From Caldifarciminota bacterium (lineage in GTDB: Bacteria; Hydrothermota; UBA3073; NMUJ01): a DNA stretch of 5,514 nucleotides. The notes under the pieces are model-generated. The model did no database searches and had not been told where the DNA came from. It was given only the letters and a program-made list of their open reading frames with translations. Where the stretch lies: assembly GCA_021158725.1 (NCBI GenBank), contig JAGGUB010000117.1, forward strand, positions 1 to 5,514, read 5' to 3'. Shown piece by piece: positions 1 to 5,514 of the stretch. Numbering within the stretch: the first letter of the stretch is position 1; each line of letters opens with the position of its first letter. Made by a program: the position numbers and the translations under genes.

Positions 1-922
1 CTTTAAGGAACGATTTGGTCACCAACCGCGGGTATCGGCTATCCCAGTATATAGCGTTTATAAGTACAGTAAGGTATGGTAGGTGCTGGGTGAATTTCGA
101 CCTATACTTCTCCGGATGCTGGTAATAATCGTACAAATCAAATGTGTCATTGGGTGAGAGCGGTTCAACCATATCCTCTTCTTTGAATACCACTTTATAG
201 ATGAAGTTTTGCCATCGGGGTGGGTTGCTACATAATCGTGGTAACTCCGAGGGTGTTACCTCCACCACGGGTAACCATGATAACACCTCCTGGACCCCCT
301 TGGATACATTGCCATAACCAGTAATACCGATTACCAATGGGATTATGGGGGTAGGTAAGCTTTTGTCACGAATTTGGGTAGCTACCTTCTGTAAGGCGGA
401 TTTGGCTTCATTAAGATCATGGTAATCCACAGCACGTTTAATCTGTAAAAACGGTGTTTCTATACCCTCATGTAGCAGCCGTTGCCCCAACCCCCATAGG
501 GTGTCGAGCATACCGGCGATACCTGCAAACCTACCAAAGAATATGAGTCTCCTACCATAGTCATCGGTTATACGTTCGTAATCTATGAGTTGACAGTTGA
601 GTTCCATCAACCGCTTCAACATTGGCATATTGTGGGGTTGCCCCTTTATTGTGTGTGAGAAAAACACGTAGGTTTTACCAGGTACGAAGAAATCGACCGG
701 CATCTCCTTTACACCAAATATCACGTCAGCCGCTGATAGGTCATCGTTAACAGTTGCACCCACCGCTGAATACTCATCATCTGTGTATACCCTTATCGAT
801 GATGGCTGTATTATGGTGTGGATATCGAACCTATCACGTAACTCCTTTACGTCATCGGGGATCAATGGGGTTCGACGTTCCCAGATATTTTTGGTCTCTT
901 TGCGAATACCGATTACTTTCAT
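1..922 (-). CDS. Lysine-ketoglutarate reductase / saccharopine dehydrogenase-like protein, N-terminal part (runs off left edge)
   Basis: The frame is open from ATG at 922 to the window edge: 307 codons, with the 3' end missing. The start MKVIGIRKET followed by NIWERRTPL is the typical opening of the alanine dehydrogenase/transhydrogenase N-terminal fold as found in the LKR half of eukaryotic AASS. Residues 70-93 (GVKEMP, then FFSHTIKG) carry Lys72 and His90, which look equivalent to the catalytic Lys/His pair of yeast Lys1. FGRFAGIAGM (129-138) and the Rossmann-type loop TGYGNVSKG (201-209) follow, then LINAIYWDSRYPRL (287-300), all matching AASS in order. The family condenses lysine and 2-oxoglutarate with NAD(P)H to saccharopine, or runs the reverse, in the cytosol. 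Whether a saccharopine dehydrogenase half is fused cannot be seen, so the direction (lysine breakdown or synthesis) is open. There is no clear Shine-Dalgarno before the ATG. The gene is transcribed away from the DUF4837 gene. Confidence 0.88.
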   Translation of the reverse strand, partial: MKVIGIRKETKNIWERRTPLIPDDVKELRDRFDIHTIIQPSSIRVYTDDEYSAVGATVNDDLSAADVIFGVKEMPVDFFVPGKTYVFFSHTIKGQPHNMPMLKRLMELNCQLIDYERITDDYGRRLIFFGRFAGIAGMLDTLWGLGQRLLHEGIETPFLQIKRAVDYHDLNEAKSALQKVATQIRDKSLPTPIIPLVIGITGYGNVSKGVQEVLSWLPVVEVTPSELPRLCSNPPRWQNFIYKVVFKEEDMVEPLSPNDTFDLYDYYQHPEKYRSKFTQHLPYLTVLINAIYWDSRYPRLVTKSFLK

Positions 923-928
923 AAATGA

Positions 929-955
929 AATCTATCTTTTAACCCCATATGTCAA
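929..955 (-). promoter_or_regulatory. Candidate promoter of the LKR-like gene
   Basis: On the minus strand a perfect TTGACA (955-950) is followed after 15 nt by TAGATT (934-929), a 4/6 match to a -10 box. The spacing is short, and the -10 ends only 6 nt before the ATG at 922. A transcript from here would therefore be leaderless or nearly so, which fits the lack of a Shine-Dalgarno. The TTGACA is seen directly; its promoter role is inferred. Confidence 0.35.
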
Positions 956-972
956 TGTAGAAAATGCTTAAG

Positions 973-984
973 AGGGTTAACCCT
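973..984. promoter_or_regulatory. 12-bp perfect palindrome AGGGTTAACCCT, candidate operator
   Basis: AGGGTTAACCCT reads the same on both strands and lies in the middle of the divergent spacer between the LKR-like gene and the lipoprotein gene. The half-site TTAACCC recurs at 939-945, and a one-mismatch version (TGAACCC) lies at 996-1002. These start 38 nt before and 19 nt after the TTAACCC of the palindrome at 977. A dimeric regulator binding here could control both directions. This is inference, as no regulator gene is in the window. Confidence 0.3.
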
Positions 985-1012
985 TTACTGGATACTGAAC
1001 CCTATATATTTT
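984..1012 (+). promoter_or_regulatory. Weak candidate promoter of the lipoprotein/hydrolase unit
   Basis: TTTACT (984-989) and TATTTT (1007-1012) are each 4/6 matches to the -35 and -10 consensus, with 17 nt between them, in an AT-rich run just before the ATG at 1018. The -10 lies so close to the start that the mRNA would be leaderless or the true promoter is elsewhere. The palindrome at 973-984 touches the -35. Weak support only. Confidence 0.2.
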
Positions 1013-1017
1013 AATTG

Positions 1018-2004
1018 ATGAAAAGATGGGTTGCATGTGTGTGGGTATTTGTTCTTTTATCATGTGTAACTGAGTATAAGCCAGAACATGCGGTGGGTGA
1101 GCTAACTGAGCTTGTGGTTATCACCAACAAAGACATATTCCAAACCTACATGGATGAACTGGATACAATCTTTTCTAAACCACTTTACTTGCCGTCGAAG
1201 GAGGAATATTTCGATTACTACTACGGTAGTATGGTGGAATTTAACAAGTATCGGTTCAGGCGTAACATATTGATTATAGGTAAGTTGGGTGACCCGCTCA
1301 TCGATACATTGTTGCCACCGGAATATAGGGATATGGTGGCGAGTGGTGAAGACTTTATCTTCGGTTATAAAGATCTGTTTACAGCGGAACAGAACATCTT
1401 GATAATCGCTGTGCCATCATGGAAGTACCTGCATGATGTGCTGCAGAAGAATGGTGAGACGATCTTCAACTATTTCTTCAACGGCGTACGTCGTACACTT
1501 AGGGGGTGGTTATATGGGAAAGGGTACAATGTTAAGCTTTCAGATTACATAAAGGAGAAATATCACTTCGCGATTAAGATACCTTATGGATGGCAGATAT
1601 CGTTCGAAGATCCAGCTGGCAAAACCATAGGGTTCATACGGCATATGCCAGAACGTATGATAGTCATACACTGGGAGGATGAGCCGCTGGGGGGATGGCT
1701 TACGGTTGACGAAATTATAGCACTACGTAATGAGTTGGGCAAAAAGTACCTGTATGGGGATTATGTTGATACATCCATGACACGTACGTATTTTGTGCAA
1801 TTTGCTGGCTACTATGCGCAGAAGGTTGAAGGTATCTGGCAAAACGACGAACGTGTTGAGGGTGGCCCCTTCCGTACATATATATTTGGGACGGACACGC
1901 GTACGTATGTGATAGATTTTCATGTGTTTGCACCCGGTGAGAAGAAATGGTATAGGTTGGAACAATTGGAACTCATAGTGGAGACGTTTCAACCTATTCT
2001 TTGA
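1018..2004 (+). CDS. DUF4837-family lipoprotein
   Basis: A 328-residue protein. I chose ATG 1018 over the TTG directly before it because it gives a compact lipoprotein signal peptide: MKR, a hydrophobic run to residue 14, and lipobox LLS-Cys16. The mature protein should therefore be lipid-anchored in the envelope. Order and length match my memory of DUF4837 proteins: GELTELVVITNK (27-38) with a predicted strand, then KP.YLPS.EEYFD (54-66), RRNILIIG (81-88), a second NILIIAVPS (126-134), the helix around FNGVRRTLRGWLY (154-166), IKIPYGWQIS (186-195), FIRHMPERMIVIHWE (206-220), the long segment with AQKVEGIW (267-274) and GGPFRTYIF (282-290), and the closing strand VIDFHVFAPG (298-307). The molecular function of the family is unknown to me. 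There is no Shine-Dalgarno. Its stop codon TGA overlaps the ATG of the next gene by one base, so the two are very probably co-transcribed and translationally coupled. Confidence 0.82.
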   Translation: MKRWVACVWVFVLLSCVTEYKPEHAVGELTELVVITNKDIFQTYMDELDTIFSKPLYLPSKEEYFDYYYGSMVEFNKYRFRRNILIIGKLGDPLIDTLLPPEYRDMVASGEDFIFGYKDLFTAEQNILIIAVPSWKYLHDVLQKNGETIFNYFFNGVRRTLRGWLYGKGYNVKLSDYIKEKYHFAIKIPYGWQISFEDPAGKTIGFIRHMPERMIVIHWEDEPLGGWLTVDEIIALRNELGKKYLYGDYVDTSMTRTYFVQFAGYYAQKVEGIWQNDERVEGGPFRTYIFGTDTRTYVIDFHVFAPGEKKWYRLEQLELIVETFQPIL

Positions 2005-3080
2005 TGTGGGCGGTGATTTGGTTGGTTGTTGCTAAATCGATACTGGAACAGTATGGGTTGTCTAACCACTACTTCAACATAATCTATCCAGAATGCCAAT
2101 TCGATAGGGTACGCTATGATGCACGAATCGACCCTATCTATCCATGTCGTGGTATACATATATATCCACACAGTTTGACCCAAATAAAACATATATTAAA
2201 ACGTATGGAGGGTACGGAGCTCAACACATTGGTGATCGCACTTAAAACCGAAACCGGTCATGTGCTTTATGATACTGAAGTTGAGCTTGCACACAAAATA
2301 GGGGCGGTTACGTGTCAGATACCCATTGATAAAGTGATAGACATGTGTCATGATGCAGGTGTGCGATTGGTGGTACGGTTAGTGGTATTCAAAGATCACA
2401 AGCTTGCCAAATACCAATCCGGCAAATATGCGATACGACAGCGTAATGGTACGATATGGCTTGAAAACGGACGTACTGCATGGGTTGACCCCTACGCTGA
2501 GGAAGCATGGCGTTACGTTATAGATTTGGCGAAGGAACTTGCGACAAAAGGGGTGGATGAGATACAGTTCGATTATATCAGGTTTCCATCAACAGGTGGC
2601 CTTGTATTCACACATAGAACCAACAAATATAAGAATAGGTTTGAGGTTATAGCGGGGTTCCTACGAGCTGCATATGAACAGCTCAAACCGCTGGGGGTGA
2701 CGATCTCAGTTGATATATATGGGTACGTTACATGGTATGATTTGCCGCTCGAAGGTCAATCACTACGATATATGGCACCCTACGTAGATGTATTCTATCC
2801 AATGTTGTATCCATCACACTTCAACAGAAAGCATTTTGCGTACTTGGGTTCATACGAACGTGCTTATAAGCTTGTATACGAAAGTATTAAGCTTGGCAAG
2901 CAGCGGTTGGGTGAGAATCGTTTCATCCCATACCTACAGGGGTTCGATTGGCGAGCACCGGGGTTTGGCCCCTACTATATCAAACGTCAAATAGATGCTG
3001 CACGTGATGCAGGTGCATGGGGTTACCTTGTCTGGAATGCAAGCAACGATTACGAACCACTATGGGCTATCGTGGAGTAG
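2004..3080 (+). CDS. Putative glycoside hydrolase, DUF4015-type TIM barrel
   Basis: A 358-residue protein starting at the ATG within TGATG (2002-2006), so its A is the last base of the preceding stop. A TTG at 2001 is in frame but less likely. The body reads as a (beta/alpha)8 barrel: RGIHIYP (49-55) as strand 1, LNTLVIALKTETG (73-85), GVRLVVRLVVFKDHKLA (119-135), AWVDPYAEEAWRYV (159-172), the family hallmark DEIQFDYIRFPS (185-196), GVTISVDIYGY (231-241), YVDVFYPMLYPSHF (260-273), RFIPYLQGFDW (306-316) and GAWGYLVWNASNDY (337-350). Asp190 and Asp237 are plausible active-site acids by position at strand ends; this is inference. The substrate cannot be read from the sequence; an extracytoplasmic polysaccharide or peptidoglycan-linked glycan is a guess. 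The N-terminus MWAVIWLVVAKS is a short hydrophobic stretch with a possible AKS cleavage site but no positive charge before it, so export is uncertain. Confidence 0.8.
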   Translation: MWAVIWLVVAKSILEQYGLSNHYFNIIYPECQFDRVRYDARIDPIYPCRGIHIYPHSLTQIKHILKRMEGTELNTLVIALKTETGHVLYDTEVELAHKIGAVTCQIPIDKVIDMCHDAGVRLVVRLVVFKDHKLAKYQSGKYAIRQRNGTIWLENGRTAWVDPYAEEAWRYVIDLAKELATKGVDEIQFDYIRFPSTGGLVFTHRTNKYKNRFEVIAGFLRAAYEQLKPLGVTISVDIYGYVTWYDLPLEGQSLRYMAPYVDVFYPMLYPSHFNRKHFAYLGSYERAYKLVYESIKLGKQRLGENRFIPYLQGFDWRAPGFGPYYIKRQIDAARDAGAWGYLVWNASNDYEPLWAIVE

Positions 3081-3084
3081 GATG

Positions 3085-3987
3085 TTAAACCATAGCGAGT
3101 GCGAGCGCCATCGAGTAATATTTTGATTCAGTGGGGTCAGCCCTCGATGTCAATATAGAGGGTGCTTTCGTTCCTGTCACTATAGCGGCAAGTTTGGCAC
3201 CCGCCAAATGTGTAAGCGCCTTGAAGAATGCGTTGGCTGAGTCGAGGTTCGGGAATATGAGTATATCTGCATCACCAGCTACGTCGCTGCTGAATCGCTT
3301 TATTTCGACAGCTTCACGTGATATGGCGAGATCGACTGCCATGGGACCGTCGACTATGGCGCCACGAATTTGCCCCCTATCAGCCATCTTCGTTATTATG
3401 GCGGCATCGACTGTACTTTGTATCTTGGGGTTGACTTTCTCGACTGGCGCTATTAAGGCGGCTTTGGGGGTATCGATACCTAATTTATGAGCTACATCGA
3501 TACAGTACTGTAGCATGGTGATTTTCTGTTCTAATGTAGGGTAGGGTATAACGGCAACATCTGATACGATGAGCAGTTTGTGATAGGTTGGTACTTCGAA
3601 CACTGTCACGTGTGATAGTAATGCACCTTCGGGCAATAGACCCCATTCTTTATTAAGTATTGCACGCAAATAGGTGGCTGTACCGCAGAGACCTTTCATC
3701 AACACATGTGCATCACCTCGTGATACCATCTTGGTGGCTTCCTCAGTGGCTTGCTTTTCGTCGGGTATATCGATGAGCTCGAAATTTGATGTATCGATAC
3801 CGAGTTCGGTAGCTGTTTTGTTTATCACTTTCTTAGAGCCTGTGATTATGATGTCGGCTAACCCTTCTGAAGCTGCACGTGATGCCGCTTCTATAGTGTT
3901 TCTGTCCTCACCATAGGCGATGACCAGCTTTAGCTTCTCGCGTGCTTTTACTAATGATACTATATGATCCAACTTCTTTATAGACAT
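3085..3987 (-). CDS. ptb: Phosphate butyryltransferase (phosphate acetyl/butyryltransferase family)
   Basis: A 300-residue protein, the usual length for Ptb. It would swap the acyl group between butyryl-CoA (or a similar short acyl-CoA) and phosphate in the cytosol, giving an acyl phosphate from which a kinase can make ATP. It follows clostridial Ptb from end to end: ADIIITG (44-50), MKGLCGTATYLRAILN (97-112), LLSHVTVFE (123-131), SDVAVIPYP (142-150), PVEKVNPKIQSTVDAA (181-196), DRGQIRGAIVDGPMAVDLA (203-221), SSDVAGDADILIFPNLDSAN (233-252), TGTKAPSILTSRADP (271-285). I start it at ATG 3987, not at the in-frame ATG at 4026, because an eight-base AAGGAGGT lies just ahead of 3987. The longer form would add 13 unusual residues. 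The start lies 10 nt inside the end of hflX. No butyrate kinase follows; the next gene converges on it. Specificity for butyryl rather than acetyl, propionyl or branched acyl groups is inferred from overall likeness. Confidence 0.87.
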   Translation of the reverse strand: MSIKKLDHIVSLVKAREKLKLVIAYGEDRNTIEAASRAASEGLADIIITGSKKVINKTATELGIDTSNFELIDIPDEKQATEEATKMVSRGDAHVLMKGLCGTATYLRAILNKEWGLLPEGALLSHVTVFEVPTYHKLLIVSDVAVIPYPTLEQKITMLQYCIDVAHKLGIDTPKAALIAPVEKVNPKIQSTVDAAIITKMADRGQIRGAIVDGPMAVDLAISREAVEIKRFSSDVAGDADILIFPNLDSANAFFKALTHLAGAKLAAIVTGTKAPSILTSRADPTESKYYSMALALAMV

Positions 3988-5123
3988 TGTACCTCCTTGA
4001 CTTTTGGACGAAGGTTTGCTTTCCAACGTTCGTAAAGTTTACGTATTCTATCCTTAAGCTCAGGTATACCTTCGCCAGTGAGACACGATACAAATATGGC
4101 ATCGGGATATTTCTGTTTGAGCACAGGTACGAGGATCCTATCTTTGTCGATTTTATTGAAGACATAAAGTTTGGGTTTATCGGCGACCCCAAGTAGCTCC
4201 AGTATATCGTTACCTGTGGCTATGTGATCTTCCACGTATGGGTGTGATATGTCGACAACATGTAGTCTCAGATCCGCTATTATGGCTTCTTCGAGCGTTG
4301 ACTTGAACGAAGCTATGAGTTCATGTGGTAAGTTACGTACAAACCCAACAGTATCGGTTACCACAAGCTTGTCAAACGGCGAGAACGCCAACACCCTGGT
4401 GGTGGGGTCGAGCGTAGAGAATAACTTATCTTCAACTTTTACATTGGCACGTGTGAGCACATTAAGTAGGCTCGATTTACCTGCATTCGCATAACCTACA
4501 ATAGCTACTTTAAACATTGTCAACCGGCGCTTACGTTGTATGGCTTTGCTCACCTCTATAGCACGTAGTTTGGACTCAAGATACCGTATGCGGGTACGTA
4601 TTTTGCGGCGGTCGATTTCAAGTTGCTTCTCACCCGGGCCACGTGTACCTATGCCACCACCAAGTCGTGACAGCATTACACCGCGTTTGTCGAGACGTGC
4701 CAATCTGAACTTGAGTTGCGAAAGTTCCACCTCTATCTTTGCGGTAGTGGTGCGTGCATGTTGTGCAAATATGTCGAGGATGAGCTCCGTACGATCTATG
4801 ACCTTGCGGTGGGTGAGGTTCTCCAGGTTACGTACCTGTGCGGGGGTGAGCTCGTCATCAAATATGAATGCATCGATATCGTATGTACGTGCATATTGGG
4901 CAAGCTGTTCGGCTTTACCTCTGCCTATGAAGTAACGTGGGTTAGGTGCAGGCAACCGCTGTAGGATACGTTCAACCACATCACAGCCGGCAGTTTTTGC
5001 CAGCTGCGTAAGCTCGTCAAGTGACCTGAGTTTCTCCCATTGGGGTTGACCTGGTAACAAAATCGAAACAAGTATGACCCTCTCTCTTTTTTCCATGGTT
5101 AGGTTATGGTCGTTATACTTCAT
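3978..5123 (-). CDS. hflX: GTPase HflX, ribosome-associated
   Basis: A 381-residue GTPase. HflX binds the 50S subunit or 70S ribosome and splits stalled ribosomes, chiefly under heat or other stress (established for the family). The N-terminal HflX domain includes NPRYFIGRGKAEQL (61-74), FDDELTPAQVRNLE (88-101) and RTELILDIFAQHART (111-125). The signature GGGIGTRGPGEKQLEIDRR (155-173) leads into a helical linker, then the G domain: G1 GYANAGKSS (210-218), switch FSTLDPTTR (235-243), G3 DTVGFVRNLPHELI (257-270), G4 NKID (323-326) and a G5-like SCLTGEG (346-352). Small departures from the usual text are Ala212 for Thr in G1 and Lys166 for Thr in GPGETQLE. An in-frame ATG at 5096 gives 372 residues starting MEKRERVILVS; neither start has a Shine-Dalgarno, so the choice is open. 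The gene overlaps ptb by 10 nt, so the two form an operon. A hairpin repeat lies upstream. Confidence 0.95.
   Translation of the reverse strand: MKYNDHNLTMEKRERVILVSILLPGQPQWEKLRSLDELTQLAKTAGCDVVERILQRLPAPNPRYFIGRGKAEQLAQYARTYDIDAFIFDDELTPAQVRNLENLTHRKVIDRTELILDIFAQHARTTTAKIEVELSQLKFRLARLDKRGVMLSRLGGGIGTRGPGEKQLEIDRRKIRTRIRYLESKLRAIEVSKAIQRKRRLTMFKVAIVGYANAGKSSLLNVLTRANVKVEDKLFSTLDPTTRVLAFSPFDKLVVTDTVGFVRNLPHELIASFKSTLEEAIIADLRLHVVDISHPYVEDHIATGNDILELLGVADKPKLYVFNKIDKDRILVPVLKQKYPDAIFVSCLTGEGIPELKDRIRKLYERWKANLRPKVKEVQCL
3991..3998 (-). promoter_or_regulatory. Strong ribosome binding site of ptb
   Basis: AAGGAGGT on the minus strand (3998 to 3991) ends 3 nt before the ATG at 3987 and lies within the last codons of hflX. 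It fixes the ptb start and is the only near-perfect Shine-Dalgarno in the window. Confidence 0.8.
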
Positions 5124-5148
5124 CTATAAAGTTAAACCAATAAACGAT

Positions 5149-5177
5149 ATTATCAAGGTACAATAGCTTAATGCAAA
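5149..5177 (-). promoter_or_regulatory. Candidate promoter of hflX-ptb
   Basis: Reading the minus strand, TTTGCA (5177-5172; 4/6 to TTGACA) is followed after exactly 17 nt by GATAAT (5154-5149; 5/6 to TATAAT). This leaves roughly 20 nt of leader before ATG 5123. The -35 box is itself one of the TTGCA words of repeat unit A, so the repeat may supply part of the promoter. AT-rich DNA gives such matches by chance, hence the modest confidence. Confidence 0.35.
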
Positions 5178-5246
5178 AATCAAAATGCAAATTGGAAAAT
5201 GCGAAGTGATGAAATTTTGCAATTTGCAATCTTCATTTTGCAATGA
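5158..5246. repeat. Hairpin-forming TTGCAA-rich repeat, unit A
   Basis: An 89-bp element in the rdgB-hflX spacer. It opens with CAATAGCTTAATGCA (5161-5175) and closes with a 32-bp block at 5215-5246 that recurs without change in unit B. The block is an imperfect inverted match (24 of 32 positions by eye) to 5168-5199, leaving a loop of about 15 nt, so the unit can fold into one long AT-rich hairpin on either strand. It is noncoding as far as I can see. It resembles a REP- or MITE-like dispersed element, but no transposase or clear target duplication is visible. Confidence 0.8.
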
Positions 5247-5262
5247 CCCCGAAGCTATCAAA

Positions 5263-5343
5263 GTGCAATAGCTCAATGCAGAATGCAAAATTGCCTTTCA
5301 ATAAATTTGACTTTTGCAATTTGCAATCTTCATTTTGCAATGA
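5263..5343. repeat. Hairpin-forming TTGCAA-rich repeat, unit B
   Basis: An 81-bp second copy in the same orientation as unit A. It opens with CAATAGCTCAATGCA (5266-5280; one change from unit A) and ends with the identical 32-bp block at 5312-5343. The left arm (5273-5295) pairs, with a few mismatches, to only the outer part of that block, and the middle has diverged, so the hairpin is weaker than in unit A. It ends 10 bp from the rdgB stop codon and may act as a 3' stabiliser or attenuator of the rdgB transcript. That role is inferred. Confidence 0.78.
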
Positions 5344-5353
5344 ATACAAGACA

Positions 5354-5514
5354 TTAACTTGAGTTCATCAATTCCAACAAGTAAGGTTTGAGCTTGTTAA
5401 TCGCCCTGGCACGATGGCTGATACGGTTTTTGGCTTCAAGTGGTAGCTCGGCAAGTGTTTTGCCAAGTTCTGGTACATAAAATATGGGGTCGTAGCCGAA
5501 CCCATGGGCACCAC
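5354..5514 (-). CDS. rdgB: Non-canonical purine NTP pyrophosphatase (RdgB/HAM1), C-terminal end
   Basis: The last 52 residues are present, ending at TAA (5356-5354); the start lies beyond the right edge. HGFGYDPIFYVPELGKT and then AELPLEAKNRISHRARAINKL is the standard C-terminal signature of the ITPase family: the GFGYDPIF loop, the AEL motif after the acidic loop, and KNxISHR with its nucleotide-binding Ser-His-Arg. The enzyme splits dITP, ITP and XTP to the monophosphate and pyrophosphate in the cytosol, keeping deaminated purines out of DNA and RNA. It lies on the same strand as hflX and ptb, but a 230-bp spacer with two hairpin repeats separates it from them. Co-transcription is therefore possible but not assured. 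Confidence 0.93.
   Translation of the reverse strand, partial: GAHGFGYDPIFYVPELGKTLAELPLEAKNRISHRARAINKLKPYLLELMNSS

Noticed and set aside
783..971. 62-codon plus-strand frame ahead of the lipoprotein gene
   Set aside because: It overlaps the N-terminus of the LKR-like gene on the other strand, shows no recognisable family and lacks a ribosome site.
1015..1017. TTG at 1015 as the start of the lipoprotein gene
   Set aside because: It adds only one Met before the ATG at 1018, which already gives a well-formed lipoprotein signal peptide.
3131..3490. 119-codon open frame on the plus strand
   Set aside because: It lies wholly antisense to ptb, which has strong family-wide similarity. The low-complexity Ala/Ser-rich text is typical of a shadow frame.
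3988..4026. Longer ptb start adding MESKPSSKSQGGT
   Set aside because: The near-perfect AAGGAGGT just before ATG 3987 and the usual Ptb length favour the shorter form. The extra residues are the other-frame reading of the hflX end.
4540..4935. 131-codon open frame on the plus strand
   Set aside because: It is antisense to the conserved HflX domain. The Arg/Ser-rich composition reflects the reverse reading of hflX codons.
5215..5343. Two identical 32-bp blocks separated by 65 bp, as a minimal CRISPR array
   Set aside because: There are only two copies, the intervening sequence is itself related to the repeat, the units are hairpins with heads that also repeat, and no cas gene is near.
5124..5353. 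A small gene or structured RNA gene (tRNA-like) in the rdgB-hflX spacer
   Set aside because: No open frame with a plausible start and ribosome site, no tRNA-like arms, and nearly all of the spacer is accounted for by the two repeat units.

Overview
The window looks like a bacterial chromosome of moderate to slightly low GC. The spacers are AT-rich. The genes are tightly packed and often lack a recognisable Shine-Dalgarno sequence. A lipobox signal peptide (LLS-C) on one gene points to a bacterium. A DUF4837-type lipoprotein, a family I know mainly from Bacteroidota and relatives, suggests the FCB group or a neighbouring candidate phylum (for example a WOR-3-like lineage). That placement is an inference with low confidence. 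I see no sign of plasmid, phage or transposase genes.

Layout from left to right. Positions 1-922 (minus) hold the N-terminal 307 residues of a lysine-ketoglutarate reductase / saccharopine dehydrogenase-like enzyme, which runs off the left edge. A 95-bp divergent spacer (923-1017) carries a consensus TTGACA box facing left and a 12-bp perfect palindrome. Positions 1018-3080 (plus) hold a two-gene unit: a DUF4837-like lipoprotein, then a putative TIM-barrel glycoside hydrolase (DUF4015 type), joined by a TGATG stop/start overlap. Only 4 bp separate this unit from a converging minus-strand unit (5123 to 3085), in which hflX comes first and overlaps ptb (phosphate butyryltransferase) by 10 nt. 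Upstream of hflX, a 230-bp spacer (5124-5353) holds two copies of a hairpin-forming, TTGCAA-rich repeat. The right edge (5354-5514, minus) is the C-terminal end of rdgB, a non-canonical purine NTP pyrophosphatase.

The minus-strand group rdgB, hflX, ptb is a housekeeping and metabolic set: nucleotide-pool cleaning, ribosome rescue or splitting, and acyl-CoA/acyl-phosphate exchange. The plus-strand pair looks like an envelope unit. All five main reading frames are intact, and no frameshifts were seen. I found no convincing defence system, CRISPR array or new multi-gene system. The most unusual items are the paired hairpin repeat between rdgB and hflX and the coupled lipoprotein/hydrolase pair.
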